Under the pieces are notes generated by a model that saw only the letters and a list, made by a program, of their open reading frames with translations, was not told where the DNA came from and ran no database searches. Both the position numbers and the translations under genes were made by a program. From contig CALYLO010000007.1 in NCBI GenBank assembly GCA_944800085.1, positions 307,501 through 370,567 on the forward strand: DNA of 63,067 bases, written 5' to 3'. Below, piece after piece: positions 1-9,284 of this stretch. The stretch is from Paenibacillus melissococcoides. Lineage in GTDB: Bacteria; Bacillota; Bacilli; Paenibacillales; Paenibacillaceae. Every line of letters starts with the position of its first letter. Position 1 is the stretch's first letter.

Positions 1-82
1 ACTCCATCCGCTCCGCTCGACTTGCATGTATTAGGCACGCCGCCAGCGTTCGTCCTGAGCCAGGATCAAACTCTCCATAAAA
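1..82 (-). rRNA. 16S rRNA, 5' end (partial)
   Basis: The minus strand reads the conserved 16S start, including the universal 27F priming segment (AGAGTTTGATCCTGGCTCAG), followed by the GGCGGCGTGCCTAATACATG region. Only about the first 80 bases lie in the window. The rRNA operon is co-oriented with gyrA and with replication away from oriC. The exact mature 5' end is estimated from the family. Confidence 0.97.
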
Positions 83-151
83 GTAGTTTGACTTGCTCAT
101 TTATTGCTGACGAGGTCTATTGACCTCTTGCACAAACATCACTCGTTGTTC

Positions 152-166
152 AGTTTTCAAAGAACA
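152..166 (-). promoter_or_regulatory. rRNA leader boxA-like antitermination site
   Basis: On the minus strand the leader contains TGTTCTTTGAAAACT, matching the boxA element that precedes 16S genes in Bacillus relatives and recruits the Nus antitermination complex. It lies about 70 bases upstream of the 16S gene. Confidence 0.65.
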
Positions 167-214
167 ATCTCGTTTCTTTCTTACCGTGCCGCGTCTCTCA
201 GCGGCGACTTATAT

Positions 215-243
215 AATATAACATGGCTAGATTCCGATTGCAA
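215..243 (-). promoter_or_regulatory. rRNA operon promoter
   Basis: Minus strand: -35 TTGCAA (238-243), 17-base spacer, -10 TATATT (215-220). It sits about 135 bases upstream of the 16S gene. The sequence further upstream is A/T rich, compatible with an UP element. Confidence 0.75.
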
Positions 244-397
244 GTGTTTTTTAAAATTTATTTAAAGATTTTTTAAAGCTATATCCTTCCCCGCTTCCCG
301 CCGCCTTATTCACGCGCTTGGCGCAGCCCATACTAGCCCGTACTGCCGTGATCGGCTTACCCATTGCGCTTGGTCATCACCGGCGAGCAAGACAAGA

Positions 398-427
398 ATA
401 GAGCCCCTTCCCCGGAAGAGACTCTAT
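398..427 (-). terminator. possible terminator of the HD-GYP gene
   Basis: Hairpin with ATAGAG/CTCTAT outer arms and TTCC/GGAA inner arms, about 40 bases past the stop codon. The T tract on the minus strand is interrupted, so this is only moderately supported. The rest of 244-463 shows nothing recognisable. Confidence 0.4.
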
Positions 428-463
428 CTGAACCATAACTATAGTAACTATAGGATTCGGAAA

Positions 464-1612
464 TCAGCCGTTCAATACTTTCTCAATCCACAGATGACGC
501 TGTTCCGACAGATGCACGATCTGGCCATCGATCGACACCCACGGGCGCGTAGGATGCCGCTCTTCCGTGAATACAATCCTGCCTACCCGGCCGTCGTTCA
601 ACTGCACGGCGCTGCCCTGCTGAAAGTGCGTCACCTTTTGAATGAACGTCGACACGAGCTGCGGGTCCAGCTTGCCGAATGATTCTTCCTTCAACTGCTC
701 CAGCACGAGATAAGGAGAAGCGGCGCGCTTGTAGCCCCGATTCAGCGTCATCGCATGGAACATGTCCGCGACGGCGACGATTTTGGCGTAAGGATGAATC
801 TTCTCTCCCGACACCCCCAGAGGATACCCGCTTCCGTCCATCCGTTCGTGATGCTGGAGGACACCGAGCTTAACCCCTTCGTTCAAGCCTGGCGTATGGC
901 GCAAAATCTCGTAAGCATAATGGGCATGCCGATTCATTTCGGCCCGTTCGCTGTCCGTCAGAGCGCCCTGCTTGTGGACGATATCTTCATCAACCCGGGT
1001 CTTGCCGATATCATGCAGCAAGCCGGCAAGCGCAATGTGCATGCCTTCCTTGACCGGCTGCCCGCTCCATTGGCCAAGCAGATGCGAGGTCAGCGCGACC
1101 GCGATGGATTTGTGATACAAGTAGTCAGCTTCCTCGGCGGCAACAAGCTCCTTGATATCGGGATGAAGGAAGAACGGCGAATAATGATCCGCATGAGCCA
1201 ACAGCCATTCCATCTGCTGGCGCAGCTCCAGAATCGGAAGCTTCGTCATGCTCGCGGTACGGAATACATTTTTCAACAATTGACCCATCTGCATCCATAA
1301 TTCCACAAAGCCTGCCGGCTTCGCGTTCGCGGCCGCCCCGCTCCCCACTCTGTCTTCTGCGGGCGCATCCTCGGACCTGCCTTTGCCCGGAACGGCCGCA
1401 GCATTGCCGGTTTCCCCTTCGGCAATTTCCGCCTCCGCTTCTCCTTCGACAGCGACCGTCTTCACCATAAACGCCTTCAGCACTTCCATATCCTGAACGC
1501 TGAGCGTCCGGCCTTTGTACATCAGCACGCCGCCGAGCATCGTCCGCACATCTTGGCCGAGCCGATCCCCCGGCTTGGCTTGAGATACTGGAATTAAACA
1601 CCATCTGTCCAC
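464..1612 (-). CDS. HD-GYP domain phosphodiesterase-like protein
   Basis: 382 aa. The N-terminal third is a low-complexity, Ala/Glu-rich linker region. The C-terminal half is an HD-GYP domain with LLHDIGK (the HD metal pair), a later QHHERMDGSGYP segment (HHE and GYP signatures) and an AVAD motif. Enzymes of this family usually hydrolyse cyclic di-GMP; the substrate here is inferred. There is no membrane segment or receiver domain. The start is GTG at 1612, preceded by CAGGAG at 6 bases. The gene sits between gyrA and an rRNA operon. Confidence 0.88.
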   Translation of the reverse strand: MDRWCLIPVSQAKPGDRLGQDVRTMLGGVLMYKGRTLSVQDMEVLKAFMVKTVAVEGEAEAEIAEGETGNAAAVPGKGRSEDAPAEDRVGSGAAANAKPAGFVELWMQMGQLLKNVFRTASMTKLPILELRQQMEWLLAHADHYSPFFLHPDIKELVAAEEADYLYHKSIAVALTSHLLGQWSGQPVKEGMHIALAGLLHDIGKTRVDEDIVHKQGALTDSERAEMNRHAHYAYEILRHTPGLNEGVKLGVLQHHERMDGSGYPLGVSGEKIHPYAKIVAVADMFHAMTLNRGYKRAASPYLVLEQLKEESFGKLDPQLVSTFIQKVTHFQQGSAVQLNDGRVGRIVFTEERHPTRPWVSIDGQIVHLSEQRHLWIEKVLNG

Positions 1613-1750
1613 TCCACGCTCCTGATCCTTCGTAAAATAAGAAGAAAACCTCTGCCGCAGCCGAATCGCTCTGGACCGGCCGCGGGGAGAGGTTCATTAT
1701 AATGACTGCATCAGGAAGCATTTCCGTGATGTGATAACCGTCTGATACAA

Positions 1751-1784
1751 TAGAAGGGGCGCATCTTGTAGATATCGCCCCTTC
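1751..1784 (-). terminator. gyrA terminator
   Basis: Hairpin GAAGGGGCG (1753-1761) / CGCCCCTT (1776-1783) just past the gyrA stop codon. The T tract on the minus strand is short and broken (TTCTATT). Confidence 0.6.
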
Positions 1785-1792
1785 GTGTCAAA

Positions 1793-4330
1793 TTAGGATG
1801 AAGGATGATCTGCGCCGCCGGTTGTGCCGGCTTCGGCAGAATCTCCGTCAGGCCCGTTCTCCTGGCCCTCCGGCGCCCCGTTATGGTCTCCCATCTCATC
1901 CTGTTCTTCATTCTTGTCGCAACGGCTGACGGTTGCTACGCTGTCATCCTCCCGGATATTAATGAGCTTTACCCCTTGCGCATAGCGTCCCATCTGCGAA
2001 ATGCCTTCCATGCTCATCCGGATAATGGTGCCGAGCGAGGTGATAATCATCAGATCCTCTTCCGGCTGCACCACCTTCAAGCCGACGACAGGGCCGTTTT
2101 TCTCCGTCACGTTAATCGTCTTGATTCCTTTGCCCCCGCGGCTTTGGATGCGGTACTCGCTCATTGGCGTCCGCTTGCCGTAGCCTTTGGAGGACACGAT
2201 AAGGACATCATTGTCCTCGCTGACGACGTCCATATCGATGACGAAGTCGTCATCGTCGAGCGTAATCCCTTTGACGCCGGTAGCGGAGCGTCCCATGGAA
2301 CGGACATCTTTTTCCGGGAAGCGGATCGACATCCCGTTCGATGTCCCCATTATGATCTCCTGCTTGCCGTCCGTCAGGCGAACCCCGATAAGATCATCGT
2401 CTTCTCTCAGGTTGATGGCGATAAGCCCGCCCTTGCGGATGTTGACGTAATCATCCAGCGGCGTCTTCTTCACGATGCCGTGGCGGGTAGCGAAGAACAG
2501 GAACTTGTCCGCTTCGAATTCCTTGACCGGAATGACGGCGTTGACCGATTCTCCCTGCTCGATCTGAATCAGGTTGATAATCGGCGTTCCGCGTGAAGTG
2601 CGGCTCAAGTCAGGCACCTCATACGCCTTGATCCGGTACACCTTGCCTTTGTCGGTGAAGAACATCAGGTAATGGTGCGAATTGGTGACGAACAGATGCT
2701 CGACGAAGTCGTTATCCTTCGTATCCATTCCGACCACGCCCCGTCCGCCGCGCTTCTGGCTGCGGTACGTCGTAACCGGCAGGCGCTTGATGTAGCCGCT
2801 GTGCGTAATCGTGATGATAACATCCTCTTGCGGGATCAGATCCTCGTCGAGAATGCTGTCTTCGCCGATCGTAATCTCCGTGCGGCGCTCATCGCCAAAT
2901 TTTTGTTTCACTTCTTCCAATTCGTCGTTAATAATATTCAACACCAGCTGCTCGCTTGCCAAAATTTCCTTCAATTCGGCAATCTTCTTCATCAGCTCGG
3001 CGTATTCTTCTTCGATCTTCTCCCGCTCCAGACCGGTCAGGCGCTGCAGGCGCATATCGAGAATCGCCTGAGCCTGCTCGACGGACAGCTGGAAGCGGCT
3101 GATCAAGCCTTCGCGCGCAATATCGGCTGTTCGGGAGCTGCGGATCAGCGCGATCACTTCGTCGAGGTGATCAAGCGCCACGCGCAACCCTTCCAGAATA
3201 TGAGCGCGGGCTTCCGCCTTCTTCAGGTCGAACTCGGTGCGGCGGCGAATGACGTCGATCTGGTGCTCCAGGTAATAGTACAGCATGTCGCGCAGGTTCA
3301 ATACGCGAGGCTCTTGATTGACAAGCGCCAGCATATTGATGCCGAAGTTCGACTGCAGCGCCGTATGCTTGTACAGATTGTTCAGCACAACGCTCGGATT
3401 GACATCCCGGCGCAGCTCGATCACGATCCGCATGCCGTTGCGGTCCGATTCGTCGCGCAGATCCGTAATGCCCTCGACCCGCTTCTCGCGGACCAGCTCG
3501 GCGATCTTCTCGACCAGCTTCGCCTTATTGACCTGATAAGGCAGCTCATGAACGAGAATGCGGGCTTTGCCGTTATGCTCTTCAATCGTTGCCTTCGCCC
3601 GCATCGTAACCGAACCGCGCCCGGTCATATAGGCTTGGCGAATCCCTTCGCGGCCCAGAATCAGCCCGGCCGTCGGGAAATCCGGCCCCTTGATATAGTC
3701 CATCAGCTCAAGCGGCGTAATCTCCGGATTGCGGATAAGCGCCTGAATGCCATCAATGACCTCAGTCAAATTATGAGGCGGAATGTTGGTCGCCATACCG
3801 ACCGCAATCCCCGATACCCCATTGACAAGCAGGTTCGGGAACCGCGCCGGAAGGACGACTGGCTCCGTCTCTTCCCCGTCATAGTTCGGGGCGAAATCTA
3901 CTGTATCTTTATTAATGTCACGCAGCAGCTCCATCGCAATCTTGGACAGACGCGCTTCGGTATACCGCATCGCTGCCGCGAAGTCCCCATCTATCGAACC
4001 GAAGTTCCCGTGACCGTCGACCAGCATATAACGCAGAGAGAAGTCCTGCGCCATGCGCACCATCGTCTCATAGACCGCCGAATCACCGTGAGGGTGATAC
4101 TTACCGATGACTTCCCCGACAATTCTTGCCGACTTCTTATATGGCTTGTCCGGCGCCATGCCGAGTTCGGACATCGCATACAATATCCGGCGGTGAACCG
4201 GCTTCATCCCGTCACGCACATCCGGCAGCGCACGGCTGACAATGATGCTCATCGCGTAATCGAGAAAAGATTCCCGCATCTCCATGCCGATGTCGCGATC
4301 TTTAATTTGCGATTGTTTTTCTTCCGCCAT
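1793..4330 (-). CDS. gyrA: DNA gyrase subunit A
   Basis: 845 aa from the chosen start, the usual GyrA length. GyrA cuts and rejoins DNA as part of the A2B2 gyrase. The catalytic tyrosine is Tyr123 in AAAMRYTEAR, and the GyrA box QKRGGRG lies in the C-terminal beta-pinwheel. The quinolone-resistance region reads HPHGDSAVYE, with Ser84 and Glu88 at the usual resistance positions, i.e. the sensitive form. The open frame extends 6 codons upstream, but the ATG at 4330 follows AGGAGG at good spacing and was chosen. It has its own promoter, separate from gyrB. Confidence 0.98.
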   Translation of the reverse strand: MAEEKQSQIKDRDIGMEMRESFLDYAMSIIVSRALPDVRDGMKPVHRRILYAMSELGMAPDKPYKKSARIVGEVIGKYHPHGDSAVYETMVRMAQDFSLRYMLVDGHGNFGSIDGDFAAAMRYTEARLSKIAMELLRDINKDTVDFAPNYDGEETEPVVLPARFPNLLVNGVSGIAVGMATNIPPHNLTEVIDGIQALIRNPEITPLELMDYIKGPDFPTAGLILGREGIRQAYMTGRGSVTMRAKATIEEHNGKARILVHELPYQVNKAKLVEKIAELVREKRVEGITDLRDESDRNGMRIVIELRRDVNPSVVLNNLYKHTALQSNFGINMLALVNQEPRVLNLRDMLYYYLEHQIDVIRRRTEFDLKKAEARAHILEGLRVALDHLDEVIALIRSSRTADIAREGLISRFQLSVEQAQAILDMRLQRLTGLEREKIEEEYAELMKKIAELKEILASEQLVLNIINDELEEVKQKFGDERRTEITIGEDSILDEDLIPQEDVIITITHSGYIKRLPVTTYRSQKRGGRGVVGMDTKDNDFVEHLFVTNSHHYLMFFTDKGKVYRIKAYEVPDLSRTSRGTPIINLIQIEQGESVNAVIPVKEFEADKFLFFATRHGIVKKTPLDDYVNIRKGGLIAINLREDDDLIGVRLTDGKQEIIMGTSNGMSIRFPEKDVRSMGRSATGVKGITLDDDDFVIDMDVVSEDNDVLIVSSKGYGKRTPMSEYRIQSRGGKGIKTINVTEKNGPVVGLKVVQPEEDLMIITSLGTIIRMSMEGISQMGRYAQGVKLINIREDDSVATVSRCDKNEEQDEMGDHNGAPEGQENGPDGDSAEAGTTGGADHPSS

Positions 4331-4703
4331 GCTGGACCTCCTCATCATTCTTGTTCACAGCGTCCACAATGTATGGCAAAAAGCAATGAGTTTGCTTAGC
4401 AAGCGAAAACGGCTCCATTGCCCTGTTCGGGATCGAACCGTTTCCCTGTATGAATAAGAGCAGCCTCCCTACCGGGCTGCCTATTATTCACCAAGTCCAT
4501 ATCTACGCTATTTTCATTATATTACTTTCACAAAAGATGTACAATTAAACGTTACGCCAAATGACACCAAAAACCGAACGATTCCTTTCGCAAAATGGGC
4601 TTTTGTTCTTTTCCAATCGGCCTATAACGACATATCCTTTATTATACCATACTTGACTACTAGAAAAGATGACGCACTCAGGCTCATCGGAAAGGATGGT
4701 TGA
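4331..4703. other. divergent intergenic region between gyrA and the yheC/D-like gene
   Basis: It holds the gyrA promoter and, within the gyrA leader, a hairpin GCAGCC/GGCTGC (4460-4480) without a T tract. I see no small gene here. Confidence 0.6.
4516..4544 (-). promoter_or_regulatory. gyrA promoter
   Basis: Minus strand: -35 TTGTAC (4539-4544), 17-base spacer, -10 TATAAT (4516-4521). It predicts a leader of about 180 bases. Confidence 0.75.
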
Positions 4704-5483
4704 ATGGCCATACGACGTGTTGCCAGTAAGTTGAAAAAGACGCTGGCCTTGCAGCGCTCCGCCGAGCTCAATGAGTTCATTCCAGAAACGCGTCCCTTCA
4801 ACGAGAACCATCTGGAAAGCATGCTTGAGGCGCATGCCATGGTCTACGTCAAGCCGAACCGGGGTACCCATGGCCATGGCGTCATGCGGGTGGTCCGGGA
4901 AGAAGAGGAGTATCATCTGATGGCGGGCACGCAGGTGTTCCGCTACCCCACATTCGAAGAATTGCACCGCGCGCTCGTCAAACGGATCGGATCCAAGCCG
5001 TATTTGATTCAGAAGGGAATTCATCTTCTTACCTTTGAAGGCAAAAATTTCGACATTCGCGTTCTCACGCAAATGAGCCCGAAAGGCCGGTGGGTATCGA
5101 CGGCCGTGTTCGGCAAGGTGGCCGGCTCCAGCATTGTCGTCACCAACTTCAATAGCGGAGGGAAGCTGGCTGATATTAATACGCTCCTCAAAGACAATAT
5201 GACGGAGGAAGAACGGGTTCGCCTGATCGCCCTGCTGAAGCAGTTGGGCGTAGAGACGGCGTCGGAGCTGGAAAAAAATTTTCCCGGCCTCAAGGAAATC
5301 GGGTTGGATATCGGACTGGACGAAGACCGCCATCCGTGGATATTTGAGGTCAATACGAAGCCGGATATCACCGCGTTCCGGAAAATGAATTTCAGCCAGT
5401 GCGATTACCGCCTCATCCGCAAATATGGCATCGCCTACGGCCGTCTCCGCGGCCGCCTGCGCACCCGCAAACGCTCCTCCTAA
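4704..5483 (+). CDS. YheC/YheD family ATP-grasp protein
   Basis: 259 aa, recognised as a short member of the YheC/YheD (endospore-coat-associated, ATP-grasp fold) family. Visible features are an N-terminal VKPNRGTHGHGV nucleotide-binding loop, FDIRVLTQ in the core, and a C-terminal IFEVNTKPD metal/ATP motif typical of ATP-grasp ligases. The substrate is unknown. Full-length family members are 350-450 aa, so this is a compact version holding mainly the catalytic domain. It stands alone on the plus strand, divergent from gyrA and convergent with gyrB. The start follows AAGGATGG. Confidence 0.8.
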   Translation: MAIRRVASKLKKTLALQRSAELNEFIPETRPFNENHLESMLEAHAMVYVKPNRGTHGHGVMRVVREEEEYHLMAGTQVFRYPTFEELHRALVKRIGSKPYLIQKGIHLLTFEGKNFDIRVLTQMSPKGRWVSTAVFGKVAGSSIVVTNFNSGGKLADINTLLKDNMTEEERVRLIALLKQLGVETASELEKNFPGLKEIGLDIGLDEDRHPWIFEVNTKPDITAFRKMNFSQCDYRLIRKYGIAYGRLRGRLRTRKRSS

Positions 5484-5542
5484 CCGTGGCCGCCGTGACG
5501 GGCACACGGGAAGATCTCGCCCTGCCCCGGCAGGGCGGCGCG

Positions 5543-5575
5543 AAAAAGCCCCGCTCCTCCCAGGAATCGGGGCTT
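5543..5575 (-). terminator. gyrB terminator
   Basis: Perfect 8-bp stem AAGCCCCG (5546-5553) / CGGGGCTT (5568-5575), followed on the minus strand by five Ts. A neighbouring perfect hairpin GCCCTGCC/GGCAGGGC at about 5519-5536 may serve the convergent plus-strand gene. Confidence 0.85.
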
Positions 5576-5591
5576 GCTTGCATGCGGCCGC

Positions 5592-7502
5592 TTAAAAATC
5601 GAGATTTTTGACAAATTTGGCGTGGCGCTGAATGAAATCGCGGCGCGGCTCTACATTATCGCCCATCAATGTGTCGAACACTTCGTCCGCCATCTTCGCA
5701 TCCTCGAAGGATACTTGAAGCATGGAGCGGCTCTCGGGATCCATCGTCGTCTCCCACAGCTGCTCGGCATTCATCTCGCCGAGACCTTTGTAGCGCTGCA
5801 CGTTGACTTTGGCGCCCTCGCCGAATTCGGCAATAATCTCGTCTCTCATCTTCTCGCTGTCCGCATACCGTACGACCTTGTTCCGCTCGATCTTGAAAAG
5901 AGGCGGCTGCGCGATATAGACGTAGCCCGCTTCGATCAGCTTCCGCATGTAGCGGTAGAAGAACGTCAGAAGCAGCGTCCGGATATGCGCGCCATCGACG
6001 TCGGCATCCGTCATAATAATGATTTTGTGATAGCGGGCCTTCTCCAGATCGAAGTCCTCGCCGATCCCGGTGCCGAGGGCCGTAATGATCGCCCGGATTT
6101 CGGCATTGGACAAGATTTTGTCCAGACGGGATTTTTCGACGTTCAAGATTTTCCCCTTGAGCGGCAGAATCGCTTGGAAATGGCGATCCCGGCCCTGCTT
6201 GGCCGAACCGCCCGCAGAATCCCCCTCGACGATGAACAGCTCGCACTGGGAGGCATCCTTGGATGAGCAATCCGCCAGCTTGCCCGGCAGCGAGCTGACC
6301 TCAAGCGCGCTCTTCCGGCGGGTCAATTCCCGGGCACGGCGAGCGGCTTCCCGCGCGCGCGCCGCCTGCAATCCCTTCTCGACGACCTTCCGCGAGATGG
6401 CCGGGTTCTCATCCATAAATTCCATCAGCCGCTCGGCGAACAAGGACTCGACGATGCTGCGCACTTCGCTGTTCCCCAGCTTCGTCTTCGTCTGGCCTTC
6501 GAATTGCGGCTCCGGAATTTTGACCGACACGATCGCCGTCAAGCCTTCGCGCACATCATCCCCACTCAAGTTGGACACATTATCCTTCATCAGGTTCATT
6601 TTGCGCGCATATTCGTTAATGATCCGCGTCAATGCGCTCTTGAATCCGGACTCATGGGTCCCGCCTTCATGCGTATGAATATTATTGGCGAATGAATAAA
6701 TATTTTCCGAATAGCTGTCGTTATACTGAAGGGCAATCTCGCATGTAATATAATCCTTCTGCCCCTCAACATAGATCGGCGGCTCATGCATTTTTTCCCG
6801 GTTGCGGTTCAAATATTCGACGAATTCGATAATCCCGCCGTCATATTTGAATGTCTCCGTCTGGTTGTTCCGCTCGTCGGTGAGCACCATTTCAATGCCT
6901 TTATTCAAGAACGCCAGCTCGCGGATACGGGAGACCAGCGTCTCATGATCATAGACGAGCGTGTCCGTGAAGATTTCGGGATCCGGCTTGAAGCGAATCG
7001 TCGTTCCTGTCTCATCGGTATCACCGAGCACTTTCAGATCATACTGCGGCACGCCGCGGCGGTACTCCTGCTGATGGATATGGCCGTCACGTTTGACCGT
7101 AACGATAAGACTCTCCGACAACGCATTGACGACGGACACCCCTACGCCGTGCAGACCTCCAGACACTTTGTAGCCTTCGCCGCCGAATTTCCCGCCGGCG
7201 TGAAGCACCGTCATGACGACCTCTACGGCCGGACGCTGCATCTTCTGCTCGATACCGACCGGAATACCGCGCCCGTTATCAATGACCGTGATACTGTTAT
7301 CTTCATGCACGATCACTTGAATCTTCGTACAGTAACCGGCCAACGCCTCGTCAATACTGTTGTCGACCACTTCCCATACCAAATGATGAAGCCCTCTGAC
7401 GCTAGTGGAACCAATATACATCCCTGGCCGCTTACGAACCGCTTCCAGGCCTTCCAAGACCTGAATCTGGCTCTCATCATAAGTGTTTTGATTCAATGAC
7501 AT
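5592..7502 (-). CDS. gyrB: DNA gyrase subunit B
   Basis: 636 aa, normal length. It supplies ATP hydrolysis and strand capture for gyrase. In order: GHKL ATPase domain (EVVDNSIDEA, GRGIPVG, GLHGVG), transducer domain, TOPRIM domain (EGDSAGGSAKQGRDR and later DADVDGAHI), and the C-terminal GLGEMN segment. It ends the dnaA-dnaN-rlbA-recF-remB-gyrB run. The start ATG follows AGGTGAGGG. Confidence 0.99.
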   Translation of the reverse strand: MSLNQNTYDESQIQVLEGLEAVRKRPGMYIGSTSVRGLHHLVWEVVDNSIDEALAGYCTKIQVIVHEDNSITVIDNGRGIPVGIEQKMQRPAVEVVMTVLHAGGKFGGEGYKVSGGLHGVGVSVVNALSESLIVTVKRDGHIHQQEYRRGVPQYDLKVLGDTDETGTTIRFKPDPEIFTDTLVYDHETLVSRIRELAFLNKGIEMVLTDERNNQTETFKYDGGIIEFVEYLNRNREKMHEPPIYVEGQKDYITCEIALQYNDSYSENIYSFANNIHTHEGGTHESGFKSALTRIINEYARKMNLMKDNVSNLSGDDVREGLTAIVSVKIPEPQFEGQTKTKLGNSEVRSIVESLFAERLMEFMDENPAISRKVVEKGLQAARAREAARRARELTRRKSALEVSSLPGKLADCSSKDASQCELFIVEGDSAGGSAKQGRDRHFQAILPLKGKILNVEKSRLDKILSNAEIRAIITALGTGIGEDFDLEKARYHKIIIMTDADVDGAHIRTLLLTFFYRYMRKLIEAGYVYIAQPPLFKIERNKVVRYADSEKMRDEIIAEFGEGAKVNVQRYKGLGEMNAEQLWETTMDPESRSMLQVSFEDAKMADEVFDTLMGDNVEPRRDFIQRHAKFVKNLDF

Positions 7503-7628
7503 GCCCTCACCTACTTCTTATTTTTCAGTTCCGCCGCTGGTTCATCCGCTATACGTACGATGCGGCTTGCAGGCATTTCCGGCGCTCTGCGGCGCCAGAT
7601 CGGTCCGGCAAGCGAAAGTGTCGTATGC

Positions 7629-7874
7629 CTATTCGTTGTAATGACGCGCCCGCTTCTTCAGCGTAGTAGATGAAATGGGCGAAAAGTAAACTTTTCCTTT
7701 CGTGACGACGATCGACTTGGCTTCCTCCTCGCCTATCGCCTCCACGTTTTTGACCTTATGGGCATTCGCCACGAACTGCTTGGACAGCTTCGATGATTTC
7801 TCAATGGACACATCGAAGATCGCAACCAGTTCCGAGGAACGAATGACCTTTTCTCCACCCAGGTGAATATACAA
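7629..7874 (-). CDS. remB: RemB (YaaB, DUF370) regulatory protein
   Basis: 81 aa. DUF370 protein of the RemA/RemB type; RemA relatives are DNA-binding activators of matrix and osmoprotection genes in Bacillus. The chosen start is TTG at 7874, giving (M)YIHLGGE, the normal N-terminus of YaaB; AAGGGGG lies just upstream. The open frame runs further upstream, but only as a shadow of recF. The C-terminus has SPISSTTLKKRA, close to the B. subtilis form. It starts 13 bases after the recF stop, between recF and gyrB as in Bacillus. Confidence 0.92.
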   Translation of the reverse strand: MYIHLGGEKVIRSSELVAIFDVSIEKSSKLSKQFVANAHKVKNVEAIGEEEAKSIVVTKGKVYFSPISSTTLKKRARHYNE

Positions 7875-7887
7875 TCGGACTTCCCCC

Positions 7888-9000
7888 TTAACGCATGACT
7901 TGCCCATTTTCCACGTGGAACATATTTGCATCCTGAAGCCGGCCAATGTTGATGCCCTCGATCCCCGTCGTCGTGATGAACGTCTGAACCTTGATCTGAA
8001 AAGTCTCAATGAGCTGCGTCTGGCGGTGCGAATCGAGCTCGGACAACACATCGTCCAGCAGCAGCACGGGATATTCACCGATTTCTTCATGCATCAGCTC
8101 AATCTCGGCCAGCTTCAAGGACAAGGCCGTTGTTCGCTGCTGACCTTGCGAGCCGTACGTTTGCACTTCTTTGCCGTTAATGAAAAAGGCGAGATCGTCC
8201 CGATGCGGCCCGACAAGCGTTATGCCGCGCCGCACCTCCTGGTCTTTCATTTGTGTTAACTTTAACATAAATTGTTCAAATAAAACAGCGTCATCTTCTT
8301 CCGCTGCCGCGAAGGAAGGCACATACTCGATCTGAAGCGCTTCCTGCCCGTTGGTGATGCCTGCATGAATCTGCTCGGCCCAACCTTGCAGCTTTAGTAA
8401 ATATTGTTTCCTTTTCCTTACAACTTTAACACCATTAACCGCAAGCTGTTCGTTAAAAATCTCGAGTATCGCATCCGGCTGGGCGCCGGGCTTGGTCCAC
8501 ATCTGCTTCAACAAGTTATTGCGCTGAATCAGGACCTTCTGATACTGCTGCAAATGGTACAAATAGCTCGGCTGAACCTGGCCGATCTCCATATCAAGGA
8601 AGCGCCGGCGAATCCCTGGAGAGCCCTTGACGATCTCCAAATCCTCCGGCGCGAACATCACGACATTGAGCGCCCCGATGAAGCCGCTCAGCTTTTTCTG
8701 CTCCAGCCCGTTCAGCTTCGCCTTCTTCCCCTGCTTGGAAATGCTCAGATCGAGCTGGACCTGGCCATACTTCCGCTCCACGAGCGCCTTGAGCGAGGCC
8801 TGCTCCGCTTCCCAGCCGATCAGCTCCTTGTCCTTCGAGGTGCGATGCGACTTGGTCAGGGCAAGCACGAAGATGGCTTCCAGCAAATTGGTCTTGCCCT
8901 GGGCATTATTGCCGACGAAGATGTTGACCCGGTTGTTCGTATCCAGCTCCAAGCCCTCATAATTGCGGTACTGCTTCAGCGCCACGGATTTGACGAACAC
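7888..9000 (-). CDS. recF: DNA replication and repair protein RecF
   Basis: 370 aa. SMC-like ATPase that helps load RecA at gaps. Walker A is GNNAQGKT (residues 30-37), the signature region includes YGSQGQQRT, and Walker B is VLLLDDVLSELD. The gene begins 3 bases after the rlbA stop and is followed at once by remB, so it is translated within one operon. The last codons overlap a parS-like palindrome. Confidence 0.98.
   Translation of the reverse strand: MFVKSVALKQYRNYEGLELDTNNRVNIFVGNNAQGKTNLLEAIFVLALTKSHRTSKDKELIGWEAEQASLKALVERKYGQVQLDLSISKQGKKAKLNGLEQKKLSGFIGALNVVMFAPEDLEIVKGSPGIRRRFLDMEIGQVQPSYLYHLQQYQKVLIQRNNLLKQMWTKPGAQPDAILEIFNEQLAVNGVKVVRKRKQYLLKLQGWAEQIHAGITNGQEALQIEYVPSFAAAEEDDAVLFEQFMLKLTQMKDQEVRRGITLVGPHRDDLAFFINGKEVQTYGSQGQQRTTALSLKLAEIELMHEEIGEYPVLLLDDVLSELDSHRQTQLIETFQIKVQTFITTTGIEGINIGRLQDANMFHVENGQVMR
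7907..7922. promoter_or_regulatory. parS-like palindrome inside recF
   Basis: TTTTCCACGTGGAACA. Compared with the B. subtilis parS consensus TGTTNCACGTGAAACA (read on the minus strand) it has two differences, both outside the CACGTG core. It may be a weak ParB or Noc-family site; binding is inferred only. Confidence 0.4.
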
Positions 9001-9003
9001 CGG

Positions 9004-9228
9004 CTATGCCTCCTGCGCGGCAGCGACGCGGAAAGCGCCGCAGCCTTCCACGTTCACGGTATCCCCCGCATACAGCTTACGTCCTCGGCGGGATTCCGGC
9101 TCTCCATTGACCTTGACCTGATTCTCGGCCAGGATCACCTTGGCATGTCCCCCGGTCGAAGCGCAGTCCGCCAGCTTCAGGAATTGCCCGAGCGTAATAT
9201 ATTCCGTATGAATCGTAATCTCGTTCAT
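9004..9228 (-). CDS. rlbA: S4 domain protein YaaA/RlbA
   Basis: 74 aa, a stand-alone S4 RNA-binding domain (about residues 12-58: LGQFLKLAD, then VKVNGEPESRRGRKLYAGD). In B. subtilis the same protein lies between dnaN and recF and has been linked to ribosome assembly. Position, length and sequence all agree. Confidence 0.93.
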   Translation of the reverse strand: MNEITIHTEYITLGQFLKLADCASTGGHAKVILAENQVKVNGEPESRRGRKLYAGDTVNVEGCGAFRVAAAQEA

Positions 9229-9284
9229 GATCGTATCCTCCTTGGCAGCCTCAGTGCGGCTGCGCTCCCCTGCCTTGCCTCCGG

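Noticed and set aside
4003..4100. Quinolone-resistance mutation in GyrA
   Set aside because: Residues 84 and 88 are Ser and Glu, the usual sensitive residues.
2672..4399. Long plus-strand open frame of 575 aa opposite gyrA
   Set aside because: Antisense shadow of a GC-rich gene; no ribosome site or known domain, and composition mirrors gyrA codons.
7875..8090. Longer remB frame of 153 aa
   Set aside because: The extra 72 residues are a frame shadow of recF with Arg/Ser-rich, protein-unlike sequence; the TTG at 7874 restores the family N-terminus.
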